Shown: positions 26,670-36,616, counted from the first letter of the stretch. The stretch: 64,000 nucleotides of DNA from Acetobacterium wieringae (GCF_001766835.1 NZ_LKEU01000037.1:124001-188000), one strand, 5' to 3'. A program made the numbers and translations. The notes: generated by a model from the sequence alone, not told the origin.

Positions 26670-26699
26670 CAGAGACCACCTTTTTCCAGGTGGTCTCTG
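26670..26699 (-). terminator. Hairpin after the chemoreceptor gene, probable terminator
   Basis: CAGAGACCACCT / AGGTGGTCTCTG, a perfect 12-bp stem 37 bp past the chemoreceptor stop codon. The T tail is weak. Confidence 0.6.
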
Positions 26700-26735
26700 A
26701 GGATTTATTATTTGATTGACGATATAACTATTTTG

Positions 26736-29700
26736 CTAAACCTTCCTGATTTTAAATTGATCAATCATCTGTTTCAGTAACACGGATTGTCCGGAAAGCT
26801 CCTGACTGGCAGCCGCACTTTGTTCGGCGGTAGCCGAATTCTGCGAAACAACCTGAGCAATCTGTTCAACCCCGGTGTTAATTTGGGCAATACCTGTGGC
26901 CTGTTCATTGGAAGCACCAGCAATATTCCCAATTAAGCTGGTAACCTTGCCGATGCCGGTGACGATTTCGTCCAGTGCTCCAGCGGTATCATTGGCTATT
27001 TTGGTGCCCTCCTGGACATTACTAATTGAACTTTCTATCAGAATGGTCGTCTCTTTGGCAGCTTCGGCACTTCTGGCGGCCAGGGTTCGAACTTCTTCGG
27101 CTACCACCGCAAAACCCTTGCCATGCTGGCCAGCCCGGGCGGCTTCGACGGCGGCGTTAAGGGCCAGGATATTGGTCTGAAACGCAATGTCATCAATGAC
27201 TTTGATAATTTTAGAAATATCCTCAGATGATTTATTGATTTCCACCATTGAACGCTGCATCTCGGTCATCTGTTGATTGCCTTTTTCAGCATTGCCCATC
27301 ACATCAGCAGCCAATTCTCTGGCCTTGTTGGCATCCACGGCGTTATTCTTGGTCTGATCGGCAATTTCGGCAATTGAAGCGGTCAGTTCCTGTATCGAGC
27401 TGGCCTGTTCGGTGGAGCCCTGAGCCAATGCCTGACTGCTGTCAGACACCTGATTGGCGCCAACATTGACCTGGTCAGCGGCGATGTTTATGTCACCCAT
27501 GACCGCATTGAGTGAATCGATAATCACATTAAGGGCATTGGAAATGGTTACAAAATCGCCCCGGAAGGCTTGCGCATTTGCAATATCCAGATTTCCCAGC
27601 GACAATTGTTCGATCTTCTCAGTGATTTCGCCAACAACCTCCTCCAGTAGTGTGGCCGTGGAATTGACACTCTGCTTAAGTAAGGCCACATCGCCACGAT
27701 AATCACCACTGATTCGAACCCGCAGATTTCCATTGGAAATTGCTGACATGATGTCTCTCACTTCGCCCAAGGGTTTGTTCAATTCTTCGAGAATGGCATT
27801 CATACCGCCAACCACTTCCCGCCAGGCGCCCTGGAAGGTGGTGGCATCGGCTCTGGCCTGAAGATTTCCATCAATGACAGCATTGGTAATCATATTGGCA
27901 TCATCAATCAAGGTACCAATGGATTCCTTAACCAACATCAGGCTGTTATTGATCTCACTAAACTGAGCGCTGACTTCTTTGGTATATTCATCAGCGGCGA
28001 TACAATTCATATCAAAATCAAGATCACCTTCGGCCAATCGCATCAGATTGGCACCAAGACGGGTGACTTCCGCTTTGGTATAGTCACTGACGCGAATCAT
28101 CGGTGTGATATCCGTGATCACTTCGATAAAACCGATGTTCTCACCATTTTTGTTTTTTAAGTAGGCAGTCGCCTGTTTATTGCTGCGACCAACCCATTCA
28201 GAATAGCTTTCGGAGTCGCTCTGATCCACCAGTTGCCGGATTCCACAGCCTTGAGACTGACAAATACTGGTTCCGGCATTGAAACAATCCATCCCACAGG
28301 CCGAATTTCGATCCTTAATTACCCCATTTTTAATCATCAGCTCTTCAAATACATGATTCATAAAGGTCCATTTCATGTCGTTGTCTGTGACGTGAACCGG
28401 AATGGGAATCCCATCGATGATCGCCTCATACCAGAACATCTTGTCTACAACCGTGTCCAGAGTCTGATTAACACCAGCAATCACCTGTGCATACTCGCCG
28501 GAGTGATTTTCCACCCTTGCCCGCCGGGTGAAATCTCCCTGGATGGCTGCGTCGGAGAGCATAATGGTATCAGAAACCAGGTTGCCGATCGATTCCTTAA
28601 TTGAAACCATGCTGCTACCCAGCACATCTTCTGAGGATTTTGGCTGGATGTTAATCGATAAATCGCCTTTGGCAATCGCTTGGGCTGTCTCAGACTGTTC
28701 CTTGATGTTCTCAGCCATATTTACAAAGGAACGGGTCAGCTCACCAATTTCATCATCTTTGGCACCTTCAGCCATGGTTTTATCAATATTGACGTCACCC
28801 AACGCCAGACAGTCAGCCGCTGCCACCAGCCGGGTAATCGGCCGGATGAAATTTCGGGTAGAAACTACAATGATTGCCAGAATCACGATCAGTCCCAGAC
28901 CAAAAATCAGTAACATCATTGTACGAATTCCTGAGAAGGTTTTACTAAACTCTGACGTTGGAAGCCCAGTCGCCAGTACCCAACCGGTATTACCGATTTC
29001 GGTGACATACCCCCGGCTTTCGATGCCCCCCGTTGTATAGGTGATCGGGCCGGTGGTCTTATCCATCAGTGCCGCAATGATATTTTCTGACATATCCGTA
29101 TCGGCAAGCATGCCATTGCTGTACTCTTTATTGGGATGATCAAAAACCATCCCGCTATTGGTTGAAACCACAAAAAATCCGTCTTCGCCAATTTTATTTT
29201 CAGCGATGATCTCTTTGATCCGGTCAATGGAAACATCCACACAGGTGGCCCCCATCAGTTCCTGAGTTCCTGGTTTAAATACCGGGGCAACCACACTGAC
29301 AATGATCTTCTGGGTTGTGATATCCACGTATGGTTCCGAGATAAAAACTTTTTTTTGCGCTACCAGTTCTTTAAACCAGGGCCGGGCATTAATGTCATAG
29401 GACGGATCAGATACGACTCCGTCAGACTGGGTAAACTGACTGGAGTCGACGTCAGCAATCCAGGCCACCTGAATATTTTGGGGATCTGACGCTGCAACGT
29501 TGACCAGATGCTGCTTGATTTCCAGAAAATTGGCTGTTGAAGTAATGCCCACCCCCGGTGTGACCTGATCGAACAGACTCTGAATTTCCGGACTTGCTGA
29601 CAATTGACTGGCATCCTCCAGATATTTTGTAAAATATGTTTCGATTTGATTTGAAACCGATTCAGACTGGGCTGATAATTCATTAACCTTAATTTCTGCA

Positions 29701-29813
29701 ATCGACTGATCCACCACATACAGGGCAATCCCAGCGACAACTGCGAAAATAACCGCAACTGGTACTCCAATCCCCAGTAGCATCCGAACAAGTAAACCTC
29801 TCTTATGATTCAT
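26736..29813 (-). CDS. Large methyl-accepting chemotaxis protein with Cache, HAMP repeats and Cys-containing PAS-like module
   Basis: A 1025-residue chemoreceptor. A membrane helix at about 10-32 is followed by a dCache-type extracellular sensor (about 40-290), a second helix (about 300-322), a HAMP domain, further HAMP-like repeats, and a PAS-like module with the pattern C-x7-C-x4-C near residues 505-525 ([10 protein letters not shown], then QGCGIR). More HAMP-like repeats precede the signalling domain, with the hairpin tip [21 protein letters not shown]. It should signal to CheA. The Cys module could sense redox state or bind a cofactor. A second receptor at 51343-54492 shares this layout. 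Confidence 0.88.
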   Translation of the reverse strand: MNHKRGLLVRMLLGIGVPVAVIFAVVAGIALYVVDQSIAEIKVNELSAQSESVSNQIETYFTKYLEDASQLSASPEIQSLFDQVTPGVGITSTANFLEIKQHLVNVAASDPQNIQVAWIADVDSSQFTQSDGVVSDPSYDINARPWFKELVAQKKVFISEPYVDITTQKIIVSVVAPVFKPGTQELMGATCVDVSIDRIKEIIAENKIGEDGFFVVSTNSGMVFDHPNKEYSNGMLADTDMSENIIAALMDKTTGPITYTTGGIESRGYVTEIGNTGWVLATGLPTSEFSKTFSGIRTMMLLIFGLGLIVILAIIVVSTRNFIRPITRLVAAADCLALGDVNIDKTMAEGAKDDEIGELTRSFVNMAENIKEQSETAQAIAKGDLSINIQPKSSEDVLGSSMVSIKESIGNLVSDTIMLSDAAIQGDFTRRARVENHSGEYAQVIAGVNQTLDTVVDKMFWYEAIIDGIPIPVHVTDNDMKWTFMNHVFEELMIKNGVIKDRNSACGMDCFNAGTSICQSQGCGIRQLVDQSDSESYSEWVGRSNKQATAYLKNKNGENIGFIEVITDITPMIRVSDYTKAEVTRLGANLMRLAEGDLDFDMNCIAADEYTKEVSAQFSEINNSLMLVKESIGTLIDDANMITNAVIDGNLQARADATTFQGAWREVVGGMNAILEELNKPLGEVRDIMSAISNGNLRVRISGDYRGDVALLKQSVNSTATLLEEVVGEITEKIEQLSLGNLDIANAQAFRGDFVTISNALNVIIDSLNAVMGDINIAADQVNVGANQVSDSSQALAQGSTEQASSIQELTASIAEIADQTKNNAVDANKARELAADVMGNAEKGNQQMTEMQRSMVEINKSSEDISKIIKVIDDIAFQTNILALNAAVEAARAGQHGKGFAVVAEEVRTLAARSAEAAKETTILIESSISNVQEGTKIANDTAGALDEIVTGIGKVTSLIGNIAGASNEQATGIAQINTGVEQIAQVVSQNSATAEQSAAASQELSGQSVLLKQMIDQFKIRKV

Positions 29814-30260
29814 ACTCTTTTCCTTATGATATCCTCGATATCATTTTCGTCCTTTCTTCGTTGATATATTTTTGTAGTGTGACCGACCTAAAACCTTTTG
29901 TCATGATGTTACCATAAAATTGAAGGGTTGATTCTTCTCCAAACATTTTTTACATCCATTTAACATTTACTCGATTTATTTCTTCCAGTTCCTTTCAAAA
30001 AAGACAAAAATGAGCGCAACAAAGCCGCGTTAACGGCTTCATCGCACTCATCTAATGTCGGTTATTATTTTATTGAACTTATTCTATAACAGATCAAATA
30101 AAAAGGCAACTAAACTTTTTGCCAGAGCCAGACGACAGACCACCAATGAACTGCAAATTATTTCCCTGAAAATCGCTGTAAATTGTTCCGATTGTTACTA
30201 TTTCTGTTTGTTTTGCTGTGATATATTATGTTCAACCTAGAAAAACCACAGAAAAATCGA
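29814..30260. other. Intergenic region between the chemoreceptor and RidA operon
   Basis: Holds a G+C-rich interrupted hairpin at about 30012-30049 (GAGCGC...AAGCCG / CGGCTT...GCACTC) that is followed by TTTTT on the minus strand, ahead of the chemoreceptor. It has no gene upstream on that strand, so it could be a leader element or an orphan terminator. Nothing else recognised; a short open frame at 30055-30240 lacks a ribosome-binding site. Confidence 0.4.
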
Positions 30261-30304
30261 GACAAAGACGTCGAAAAAAATCTTCGGCGTCTTTGTCATT
30301 TTTT
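30261..30304 (+). promoter_or_regulatory. Terminator-like hairpin in the RidA operon leader (attenuator candidate)
   Basis: GACAAAGACGTCGAA pairs with TTCGGCGTCTTTGTC (15 bp, one G-U), followed by six T. It lies about 50 bp before the ridA start. A closely matching hairpin precedes the AraC gene. Confidence 0.65.
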
Positions 30305-30355
30305 GAAGGCAAGACAAAAAATCTATTTGAATTCATTGCGAAAGGAAGTAATACC

Positions 30356-30763
30356 ATGTCACGAATTAATTATTCATCAGGAGCACCTTTAGAAGAAAAA
30401 GTCGGCTATTCACGGATGGTAAAAATCGGCAATCTGATTATGATCGGTGGCACCACCTCGGTTCAGCCGGACGGCAGTGTTTACGGCGAAGGCGATCCCT
30501 ATGCACAGGCCAAATACATTTTTGAAAAACACGTTAAACTCTTAGAACAGGCTGGCGCAAGCCCAGCCGATGTTGTCAAAGTCATGTGTTATGCTACCCG
30601 GATGTCCGATTGCGGTGAAATTGGCCGGGCTTATTCGGAGTTTTTTAAAGAGTATCGGCCGCTTTTTACCGCAGTGGGAACAACGGAGCTCAACCGCCCC
30701 ACCCAACTATGTGAGATTGAAATGACGGCGATTATCATTTCCGATGAAGGTGGGTGTGAGTGA
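30356..30763 (+). CDS. RidA-family (YjgF/UK114) enamine/imine deaminase
   Basis: A 135-residue RidA-family protein. The ATG at 30356 follows AAAGGAAG, and the protein then starts at the normal position (MSRINYSSG). The upstream frame from 30218 overlaps the leader hairpin and is not used. Conserved segments include GGTTSVQPDGSVYG and a C-terminal CEIEMTAII; the Arg in CYATR fits the catalytic position. RidA hydrolyses reactive 2-aminoacrylate-type enamines and imines to keto acids. It starts an operon with an FAD/Fe-S dehydrogenase, so it likely deaminates the imine made there. It overlaps the next gene by one base. Confidence 0.87.
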   Translation: MSRINYSSGAPLEEKVGYSRMVKIGNLIMIGGTTSVQPDGSVYGEGDPYAQAKYIFEKHVKLLEQAGASPADVVKVMCYATRMSDCGEIGRAYSEFFKEYRPLFTAVGTTELNRPTQLCEIEMTAIIISDEGGCE

Positions 30764-31092
30764 TGAACCGGATCAACGAACATCCCATTCTTGGCGAACC
30801 TGAAAAAGGCCAGCTGGTGTCCTTTTATATGGATGGCAAGCCGATGGAAGGTTATGCTGGTGAACCCATTGCCGTCGCCCTGAAAGCCGCCGGCGTGATG
30901 ACTCACCGCTACACCCAGAAAAATCATGAGCCCCGGGGGATTTTTTGTGCCATTGGCCGCTGCACCGACTGTGTCATGATCGTTGATGGTGTGCCCAATA
31001 TCCGCACCTGTATTACCCCATTAGTTTCCGGGATGCAGATTCAGACCCAGGATGGGGTCACAGCACTGGAGGTAAGCGATGAAACGTTATGA
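30763..31092 (+). CDS. (2Fe-2S)-binding subunit of an amine/opine dehydrogenase (HcnA/OoxA-small type)
   Basis: A 109-residue protein with a plant-type 2Fe-2S Cys arrangement: C in IFCAIGRCTDC and a fourth C in IRTCIT. It matches the small subunit next to HcnB, OoxA and D-hydroxyproline dehydrogenase large subunits. The ATG overlaps the ridA stop codon (TGATG), so translation is coupled. It overlaps the next gene by 14 bp. It should carry electrons from the flavin subunit to an unknown acceptor. Confidence 0.85.
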   Translation: MNRINEHPILGEPEKGQLVSFYMDGKPMEGYAGEPIAVALKAAGVMTHRYTQKNHEPRGIFCAIGRCTDCVMIVDGVPNIRTCITPLVSGMQIQTQDGVTALEVSDETL

Positions 31093-32686
31093 TTTAATCG
31101 TCGTGGGAGCCGGTCCTGCCGGACTCTCAGCGGCTATTGAAGCCGCCCGATGCGGCATGAAGGTTGCCGTTTTTGATGAAAATGCCAAACCCGGCGGACA
31201 ATTATTTAAGCAAATCCATAAATTTTTCGGTTCAAAAGAACACCAGGCCAAGATTCGCGGTTACAAAATTGGTGAAACACTACTCGCCGAGGCTGATGAA
31301 TCCGGGGTTGAAGTATTTCTCAATGCCACCGTCGCAGGCATTTATCTGGACAAAGAAGTGCTGGTTCAAATCGGTGAAGCAATGACGCACTTCAAGGCCG
31401 ATACCATCATTATCGCTACTGGGGCAGCGGAAAACATGGTCACCTTTGATGGCTGGACCCTACCTGGGGTGATTGGTGCCGGAGCCGCCCAGACGATGAT
31501 GAATCTTTACGGCATCAAGCCCGGTCAACGGGTACTGATGCTGGGCAGCGGCAATGTCGGTCTGGTGGTCAGCTTCCAGCTGATGCAGGCTGGCTGTGAA
31601 GTAGTGGCCCTGGTGGATGCTGCTCCCAGGATAGGCGGCTATGGCGTTCACGCCGCCAAAATCGCCCGCAGTGGGGTGCCTTTTTATCTATCTCATACCA
31701 TTACTAAAGCTGATGGGACTGATTGCGTCACAGGCGTGACGATTGCCGAGGTTGATGAAGCGTTCACTCCGATCCCCGGCACCGAGAAACACTTTGATGT
31801 GGATACCATCTGTCTGGCCGTCGGTCTCTCGCCAATGTCGCAGCTACTGAAAATGGCTGGTTGCAATATGGTTGATGATCCCCGGCGCGGCGGTCAGGTA
31901 CCCTTGGTTTCTGAAAATGGTCAAACCTCAATTCCCGGTCTCTTTGCTGCTGGGGATGTTTCTGGCATCGAAGAAGCCAGCTCAGCCATGATTGGTGGCC
32001 GGATGTCCGGTCTGGCAGCCGCAGCTTATCTGGGCTTTCTCAGTGAGCAGGATAAAGATAAGCGTCTGGCTGACCTGGAAATCGCCCTCGATAGCCTGCA
32101 CCAGGGGATGTTTGCCCCCGGCAGCAAGGGCCAAGCCTTCGCCAAAACCGATGAAGGGATTGCCGTGTCCCAGAGTCTGCTTAAAAAAGGCTATCTTGAT
32201 GATACTGATCTTGAGCGCTTTTTTCATCGATCTGATCAAACTGATAAAAAATCCGGTATCCATCCGGTGATCGAATGTACTCAGAACATTCCCTGCAATC
32301 CCTGTCAGGATGCCTGTACCAGGGGTTGCATAAAAATTGGTAAAACCATCACCGCCCTGCCCCGAATTGATGCCGCCAACAGCTGCACCGGCTGTGGTCT
32401 GTGTATCGCTTCCTGTTCCGGTCAGGCCATCTTTCTGGTGGATGAAGACTACGCTCCGGGCTACGCCAGCATTACCCTACCCTATGAATTTTTACCCCTG
32501 CCCCAAAAGGGCCAACTGGGAACAGCCCTGAGCCGCAGCGGTCAACCACTGAGCACCGCCGAAATCATCGATGTTCGCAGTGCCAAGGCCTTTGACCACA
32601 CCACCCTGGTCACCATCAAGGTACCGGTAGCTCAAGCCATGACCGCCCGGTTTTTTAAACCCGCAACCCATGCGGCCGGACAATAA
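31079..32686 (+). CDS. FAD/NAD-binding dehydrogenase subunit with C-terminal 4Fe-4S ferredoxin domain
   Basis: A 535-residue flavoprotein. The N-terminal FAD site reads VVGAGPAGLSAAIEA and a second nucleotide site is LMLGSGNVGLVVSF; the GDVSG motif closes the FAD fold near residue 285. The body resembles HcnB/OoxA-type subunits. In place of the usual C-terminal BFD domain it has a Cys-rich region (about 395-455) with CNPCQDAC and CTGCGLCIASC, suggesting two clusters and ferredoxin-like transfer. The missing BFD domain is encoded by the next gene. This layout suits an anaerobe that passes amine electrons to ferredoxin or a membrane carrier. Confidence 0.85.
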   Translation: MKRYDLIVVGAGPAGLSAAIEAARCGMKVAVFDENAKPGGQLFKQIHKFFGSKEHQAKIRGYKIGETLLAEADESGVEVFLNATVAGIYLDKEVLVQIGEAMTHFKADTIIIATGAAENMVTFDGWTLPGVIGAGAAQTMMNLYGIKPGQRVLMLGSGNVGLVVSFQLMQAGCEVVALVDAAPRIGGYGVHAAKIARSGVPFYLSHTITKADGTDCVTGVTIAEVDEAFTPIPGTEKHFDVDTICLAVGLSPMSQLLKMAGCNMVDDPRRGGQVPLVSENGQTSIPGLFAAGDVSGIEEASSAMIGGRMSGLAAAAYLGFLSEQDKDKRLADLEIALDSLHQGMFAPGSKGQAFAKTDEGIAVSQSLLKKGYLDDTDLERFFHRSDQTDKKSGIHPVIECTQNIPCNPCQDACTRGCIKIGKTITALPRIDAANSCTGCGLCIASCSGQAIFLVDEDYAPGYASITLPYEFLPLPQKGQLGTALSRSGQPLSTAEIIDVRSAKAFDHTTLVTIKVPVAQAMTARFFKPATHAAGQ

Positions 32687-32703
32687 GAAAAGGAGAAACG
32701 ACG

Positions 32704-33033
32704 ATGAAATCTATTAATGATCGTTCACAAAATATCGGTTCCTTCGTTTCCCAGGCTGACGACACCATCATCATCTGCCGCTGCGAAGAAATCACCAAGG
32801 GCGAAATTCGCCAAGCGATTCACGACGGAATGTTTACTGTTAATGAAATCCGGCGTTACCTGCGGGCTGGGATGGGGCTTTGTCAGGGCCAAACCTGCGG
32901 TAAGCTGGTTAAAAACCTGATTGCCCGGGAGCTTTGCGTCATCCCCGATCAATTGGATCCGGCCACCAGCCGATCACCCATGCGGCCGGTGGAAATGAAA
33001 GTATTAGGAAATGAAGAGGTGACCCATGTCTAA
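32704..33033 (+). CDS. BFD-like (2Fe-2S)-binding protein
   Basis: A 109-residue protein with the BFD/Fer2_BFD Cys pattern: CRC in IICRCEEIT and CQGQTCG about 35 residues later. In HcnB and OoxA this domain is part of the large subunit. Here it is a separate gene 17 bp downstream, with AAGGAG before the ATG. It overlaps the following DAO-type gene by 8 bp. It is likely a small subunit of the same dehydrogenase complex. Confidence 0.83.
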   Translation: MKSINDRSQNIGSFVSQADDTIIICRCEEITKGEIRQAIHDGMFTVNEIRRYLRAGMGLCQGQTCGKLVKNLIARELCVIPDQLDPATSRSPMRPVEMKVLGNEEVTHV

Positions 33034-34153
33034 ACATACTGACGTGATTATTATTGGCGCAGGTATCATCGGTAATGCCACCGCCTACTATCTGGCTAGA
33101 AAAGGCCTGTCGGTGACGGTTCTTGAAGCCAGCAAGGATATTGGCATTGGTGGTTCGTCCCGAAATGGTGGCGGTGTCCGCCAGTCCGGCCGGGATACCC
33201 GGGAACTGCCGCTGGCGATGTGGGGGATTAAAAACCTCTGGCCGGGACTGTCCGAAGAACTGGGTGTGGATGTGGAATACACCCAAAAAGGTAATCTGCG
33301 ACTGGGGAAAACGGAGGCCCATCAAAAAATTCTTCAGGGCTTAACGGATAAGGCCGTAGCCTGCGGGTTGGATGTCCGGATGATCAACGGCGATGAAATT
33401 CGGGCCATTAATCCCTACCTTTCCGACGAAGTCACCTGTGCCAGCTGGTGTCCCACCGACGGCCATGCCAATCCGCTGACAGCAACCCTCGGTTACTATA
33501 AAAAAGCCCGGGAATTGGGCGTCCGCTTTATTACCGAAGCACCCTGTTTCGAACTGCGAAAAATTAAGGGTGTGATCCGTCAGGTTGTCACCCCGGATGC
33601 CATCTATGAAGCCGACAAGGTGCTGGTGGCGGCCGGTTTTGACAGCCGCAAAATATTAGCGACTGTCGGCATCGATGTGCCAATGATGCCGCTTAAAATG
33701 GAATGTCTGGTTACCGAAGCCGAACCGCCGATGTTTCTGCAAATGCTGGGGACAGCTGATGCCGATTTTTACGGCCATCAGTCCAAGCATGGTTCCTTTG
33801 TTTTTGGTGGATCCTCTGGTTTTGAACACCTCAACAAAGACAATGGCAGCCCCATTTCCAGTAGCATCGGCGCCTCCTGTACCTGCCGGGGGATTATTAA
33901 ATACTTCCCTGCACTTGCCGATGCCAAGATCGTCCGGGCCTGGGCTGGCTGGCTGGATGACTGTGCCGACCATGTTCCTGTGATCAGCCCGGTGGCAGAA
34001 GTGCCCGGTTTGTATATCGCCTGCGCTTTTTCTGGCCACGGCTTTGGGATTGCTCCGGCGGTGGGCTACAACGTCGCCGAAATGATTGCTGACGGTCACT
34101 CCACTATCGATTTGTCAGCCCTCCGATACGACCGCTTTCAACCCAAACAATAA
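33026..34153 (+). CDS. FAD-dependent oxidoreductase, DAO family (catalytic subunit)
   Basis: A 375-residue DAO-family flavoprotein like HcnC, OoxB, glycine oxidase and sarcosine oxidase beta. The FAD motif is IIGAGIIGNATAYYLARKG, with SSRNGGGVRQSGRD near residue 45 and a GFGIAPAVGYNVAE C-terminal FAD segment. It would oxidise a C-N bond in an amino acid, N-alkyl amino acid or opine. It is the last gene of the tightly packed five-gene operon, which is followed by an AraC regulator. The substrate is not evident from the sequence. Confidence 0.87.
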   Translation: MSKHTDVIIIGAGIIGNATAYYLARKGLSVTVLEASKDIGIGGSSRNGGGVRQSGRDTRELPLAMWGIKNLWPGLSEELGVDVEYTQKGNLRLGKTEAHQKILQGLTDKAVACGLDVRMINGDEIRAINPYLSDEVTCASWCPTDGHANPLTATLGYYKKARELGVRFITEAPCFELRKIKGVIRQVVTPDAIYEADKVLVAAGFDSRKILATVGIDVPMMPLKMECLVTEAEPPMFLQMLGTADADFYGHQSKHGSFVFGGSSGFEHLNKDNGSPISSSIGASCTCRGIIKYFPALADAKIVRAWAGWLDDCADHVPVISPVAEVPGLYIACAFSGHGFGIAPAVGYNVAEMIADGHSTIDLSALRYDRFQPKQ

Positions 34154-34293
34154 GCCTGGACTAGGCTCAATACGAAAATTAGAATTTTCTTAACTATGAT
34201 TGCAAATGTAATTTAGTGCCGATTTTTACTATTCTTTTCTTTCGAACTATGGTATATTGTATACATAATAAGCAGTGAACCAACAACTACTCA

Positions 34294-34336
34294 GACAAGG
34301 ATGTCGAAATCGAAATTTCGGCGTCCTTGTTTTTTT
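34294..34336 (+). promoter_or_regulatory. Terminator-like hairpin before the AraC gene (matches the RidA leader)
   Basis: ACAAGGATGTCGAAAT pairs with ATTTCGGCGTCCTTGT (16 bp with G-U pairs), followed by seven T. It may also end the upstream operon. Its sequence closely parallels the hairpin at 30261-30304. Confidence 0.65.
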
Positions 34337-34400
34337 ATGTCGGTTCTTGCCAATTATCCAGTTTGTTCAGAAAGGAAAGCGCACGCTTCAGGTTTTAGCT

Positions 34401-35264
34401 ATGATTGATCTATTGCAACGGTATGGCTCTTATGCATCATCCCCACAAGAAAAGGAAAGTATCATCATCCCTAAACAACCCTTGATGGTCAAGCACGCCC
34501 AGGGTTATGAGTACTTTGACTACCGGGCTTATGGTATCTCCCACTTTTATCGCTTCCAGGTTACCCAGGAAATGTTAGAAACCGCCACCATCGTTCCCGA
34601 TGGCACCGTCGACATCGTCTTCCGCTGCGGCCAGGATCATCTGGATGCAACCTGCTATGGTGCCGTTCTGAAAATGCATTCGATTGAATATGCATCGGTT
34701 TTTCATCTCAACGATACTATTTTTGGCATCCGCTTTCTGCCTGGCAAAGCGTTTTTACCTAAGGGCTATCCGATTGGCAGCCTGACCGAGAGCTCTGTGC
34801 CACTCCCGGAAATCTGCGAGGATCAAGCTATGATGGAAGGCATTACCCGCAGTAACGATTTTAAGGAACAGATTGAGTTGTTTCTCGATGCCTATATTCC
34901 TGACTATCAGAACTATTACAGCCCCGGCGTTCGTCCTTTCAGTTATCGGATGGTGGATGAGATCACCAAGGTCGTCGGGATTATCAATGTTAATGAATTA
35001 AGCCAAAAAGTCGGCTATACACCCCGTTATATCAACCAGCTTTTTAATAAAGAAATTGGCTTGCCACCCAAGACCTTCTCCAAAATCATCCGTTTCCAGA
35101 ATGTGTTGCTGGCGCTGGGGAAAGATCAGCATATTTCAACCATCGCCGCAGACATGGGCTATTTTGATCAGTCCCACCTGCTTAAGGAATTCAAGCAATT
35201 CACGGGAATCTCTCCCGGAAATTACCGTAAATCCCTGACTAAAGGCACTGCTATCCGAATTTGA
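34401..35264 (+). CDS. AraC-family transcriptional regulator
   Basis: A 287-residue regulator. The C-terminal double HTH is clear: INVNELSQKVGYTPRYINQLF and ISTIAADMGYFDQSHLLKEF, ending in GISPGNYRKS. The N-terminal half (about residues 20-170) resembles the DUF6597-type sensory domain. The ATG at 34401 is a best guess; no strong ribosome-binding site precedes it and the frame is open upstream to 34275. The position between the dehydrogenase operon and the cyclodeaminase-family gene suggests that it activates both in response to the substrate. Confidence 0.82.
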   Translation: MIDLLQRYGSYASSPQEKESIIIPKQPLMVKHAQGYEYFDYRAYGISHFYRFQVTQEMLETATIVPDGTVDIVFRCGQDHLDATCYGAVLKMHSIEYASVFHLNDTIFGIRFLPGKAFLPKGYPIGSLTESSVPLPEICEDQAMMEGITRSNDFKEQIELFLDAYIPDYQNYYSPGVRPFSYRMVDEITKVVGIINVNELSQKVGYTPRYINQLFNKEIGLPPKTFSKIIRFQNVLLALGKDQHISTIAADMGYFDQSHLLKEFKQFTGISPGNYRKSLTKGTAIRI

Positions 35265-35331
35265 ACAAAAAACTTTATTCATCCTGTTTATTCAAGAACA
35301 CTAAAATAAAAATTATTTGGAGGTTTATATT

Positions 35332-36474
35332 ATGACATTACCAGGAATTGATTTTTTGTATTTAAATGAAGTCGATATGATTAAGGCGGGGGTCAACAAT
35401 GTTGTGGCCTGTACTGACTGTATGGAAGAGTTGTTAAAGCTGCTCGATATGGGTGACTACCGGATGGGTGGTGATAATGGCAATTCCCACGGTTGTATGA
35501 TTACCTTCCCGGAAGATCCCGAATTCCCCAATATGCCAAAGAACGGCCCAGACCGTCGCTTTATGGCGATGCCCGCCTATGTCGGCGGCAAGTTTGACGT
35601 CGCCGGAATGAAATGGTACGGTTCCAATGTAGCGAACCGGGATAAAAATCTGCCCCGTTCGATTTTGATGATGATGCTTAACGATAAGGACACCAGCGCA
35701 CCACTGGCCTTAATGTCCGCCAACCTGCTCAGTGCTTACCGGACTGCGGCCGTTCCTGGTGTCGGCGTCAAAAATCTGGCCCTTAAAGATGCCAAAGTGC
35801 TGGCAATTATCGGTCCGGGCGTCATCAACTCCACTGCCATCGAAACCTTTGCCGCCCTACGACCAAGTCTGACGACCCTTAAAATAAAAGGCCGGGGCCA
35901 GGCCTCCATCGACCGTTGTATTGAATTCGTTAAGGAAAAATGCCCGCAGTTTACCGAAATTATAGTTTGCGAAACCCTGGAAGAATGTGTTCGGGGATCT
36001 GATATTCTTAGCTTTGCCACCTCAACTCCAATGGGTGCTGGTCCTTCGGCCTATCCTTTTGTAGATGCCGAGTGGATTAAGCCCGGTGCCCTGTTCTGTC
36101 TGCCTGGAGCGGCTGATTTTACCGATGAATTTATCCAAAGCGATAAAACCAAGCTGGTGGTTGACAACATTTCCCTATATGAAGCCTGGGCCGAAGAATA
36201 TCCCTACCCGACCTATAATATCGTTTATATCCTCGGTTCCAAATTTATGGACATGATCCATGATGGCAAACTGGCCAAAACCGATATCCACGATTTAGGA
36301 GCCATCTTAAACGGCAAGGTGCCCGGCCGGGAAAGCGACGACCAGATTATCCTCTACTCGGTCGGTGGGATGCCGGTGGAAGATGTCGCCTGGGGTAAAG
36401 AGGTTTATGACTATGCCCGTAAGCATAATATCGGGGTTAATCTGAATCTTTGGGATAAACCATCTTTATACTAA
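35332..36474 (+). CDS. Ornithine cyclodeaminase/mu-crystallin family protein
   Basis: A 380-residue protein of the ornithine cyclodeaminase family. The ATG at 35332 follows TTGGAGGTTTATATT. The family's central segment appears as MSANLLSAYRTAA, followed by a Rossmann site in AIIGPGVINSTAIE. Members include ornithine cyclodeaminase, L-alanine dehydrogenase and 1-pyrroline-2-carboxylate or ketimine reductases. In Agrobacterium an ocd gene sits with ooxAB for octopine use, and this window shows a parallel arrangement. Here a reductase or cyclodeaminase for the product of the upstream dehydrogenase is likely, but the exact reaction is open. Confidence 0.83.
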   Translation: MTLPGIDFLYLNEVDMIKAGVNNVVACTDCMEELLKLLDMGDYRMGGDNGNSHGCMITFPEDPEFPNMPKNGPDRRFMAMPAYVGGKFDVAGMKWYGSNVANRDKNLPRSILMMMLNDKDTSAPLALMSANLLSAYRTAAVPGVGVKNLALKDAKVLAIIGPGVINSTAIETFAALRPSLTTLKIKGRGQASIDRCIEFVKEKCPQFTEIIVCETLEECVRGSDILSFATSTPMGAGPSAYPFVDAEWIKPGALFCLPGAADFTDEFIQSDKTKLVVDNISLYEAWAEEYPYPTYNIVYILGSKFMDMIHDGKLAKTDIHDLGAILNGKVPGRESDDQIILYSVGGMPVEDVAWGKEVYDYARKHNIGVNLNLWDKPSLY

Positions 36475-36524
36475 GATCAAAACGATCCCGAATCTCGACT
36501 GGACAAAACACCTAAGCATATAAA

Positions 36525-36564
36525 TAAACCCTTTACCATTTGCTTATAATTGGTAAAGGGTTTT
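36525..36564 (+). terminator. Terminator after the cyclodeaminase-family gene
   Basis: AAACCCTTTACCA / TGGTAAAGGGTTT hairpin followed by TTTT. Confidence 0.85.
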
Positions 36565-36581
36565 CGTTCGTCGATAAATTG

Positions 36582-36616
36582 TCAGCACTGGCGTTACCGT
36601 AGCACTGGCGTTACCG
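36582..36616. repeat. Short tandem duplication at the GNAT stop codon
   Basis: AGCACTGGCGTTACCG occurs twice in direct succession. The second copy reaches the last codons of the GNAT gene on the minus strand. Probably a small replication slip with no visible role. Confidence 0.7.

Noticed and set aside
30055-30240. 61-residue plus-strand open frame before the RidA operon
   Set aside because: No ribosome-binding site, low complexity, and it runs into the leader hairpin.
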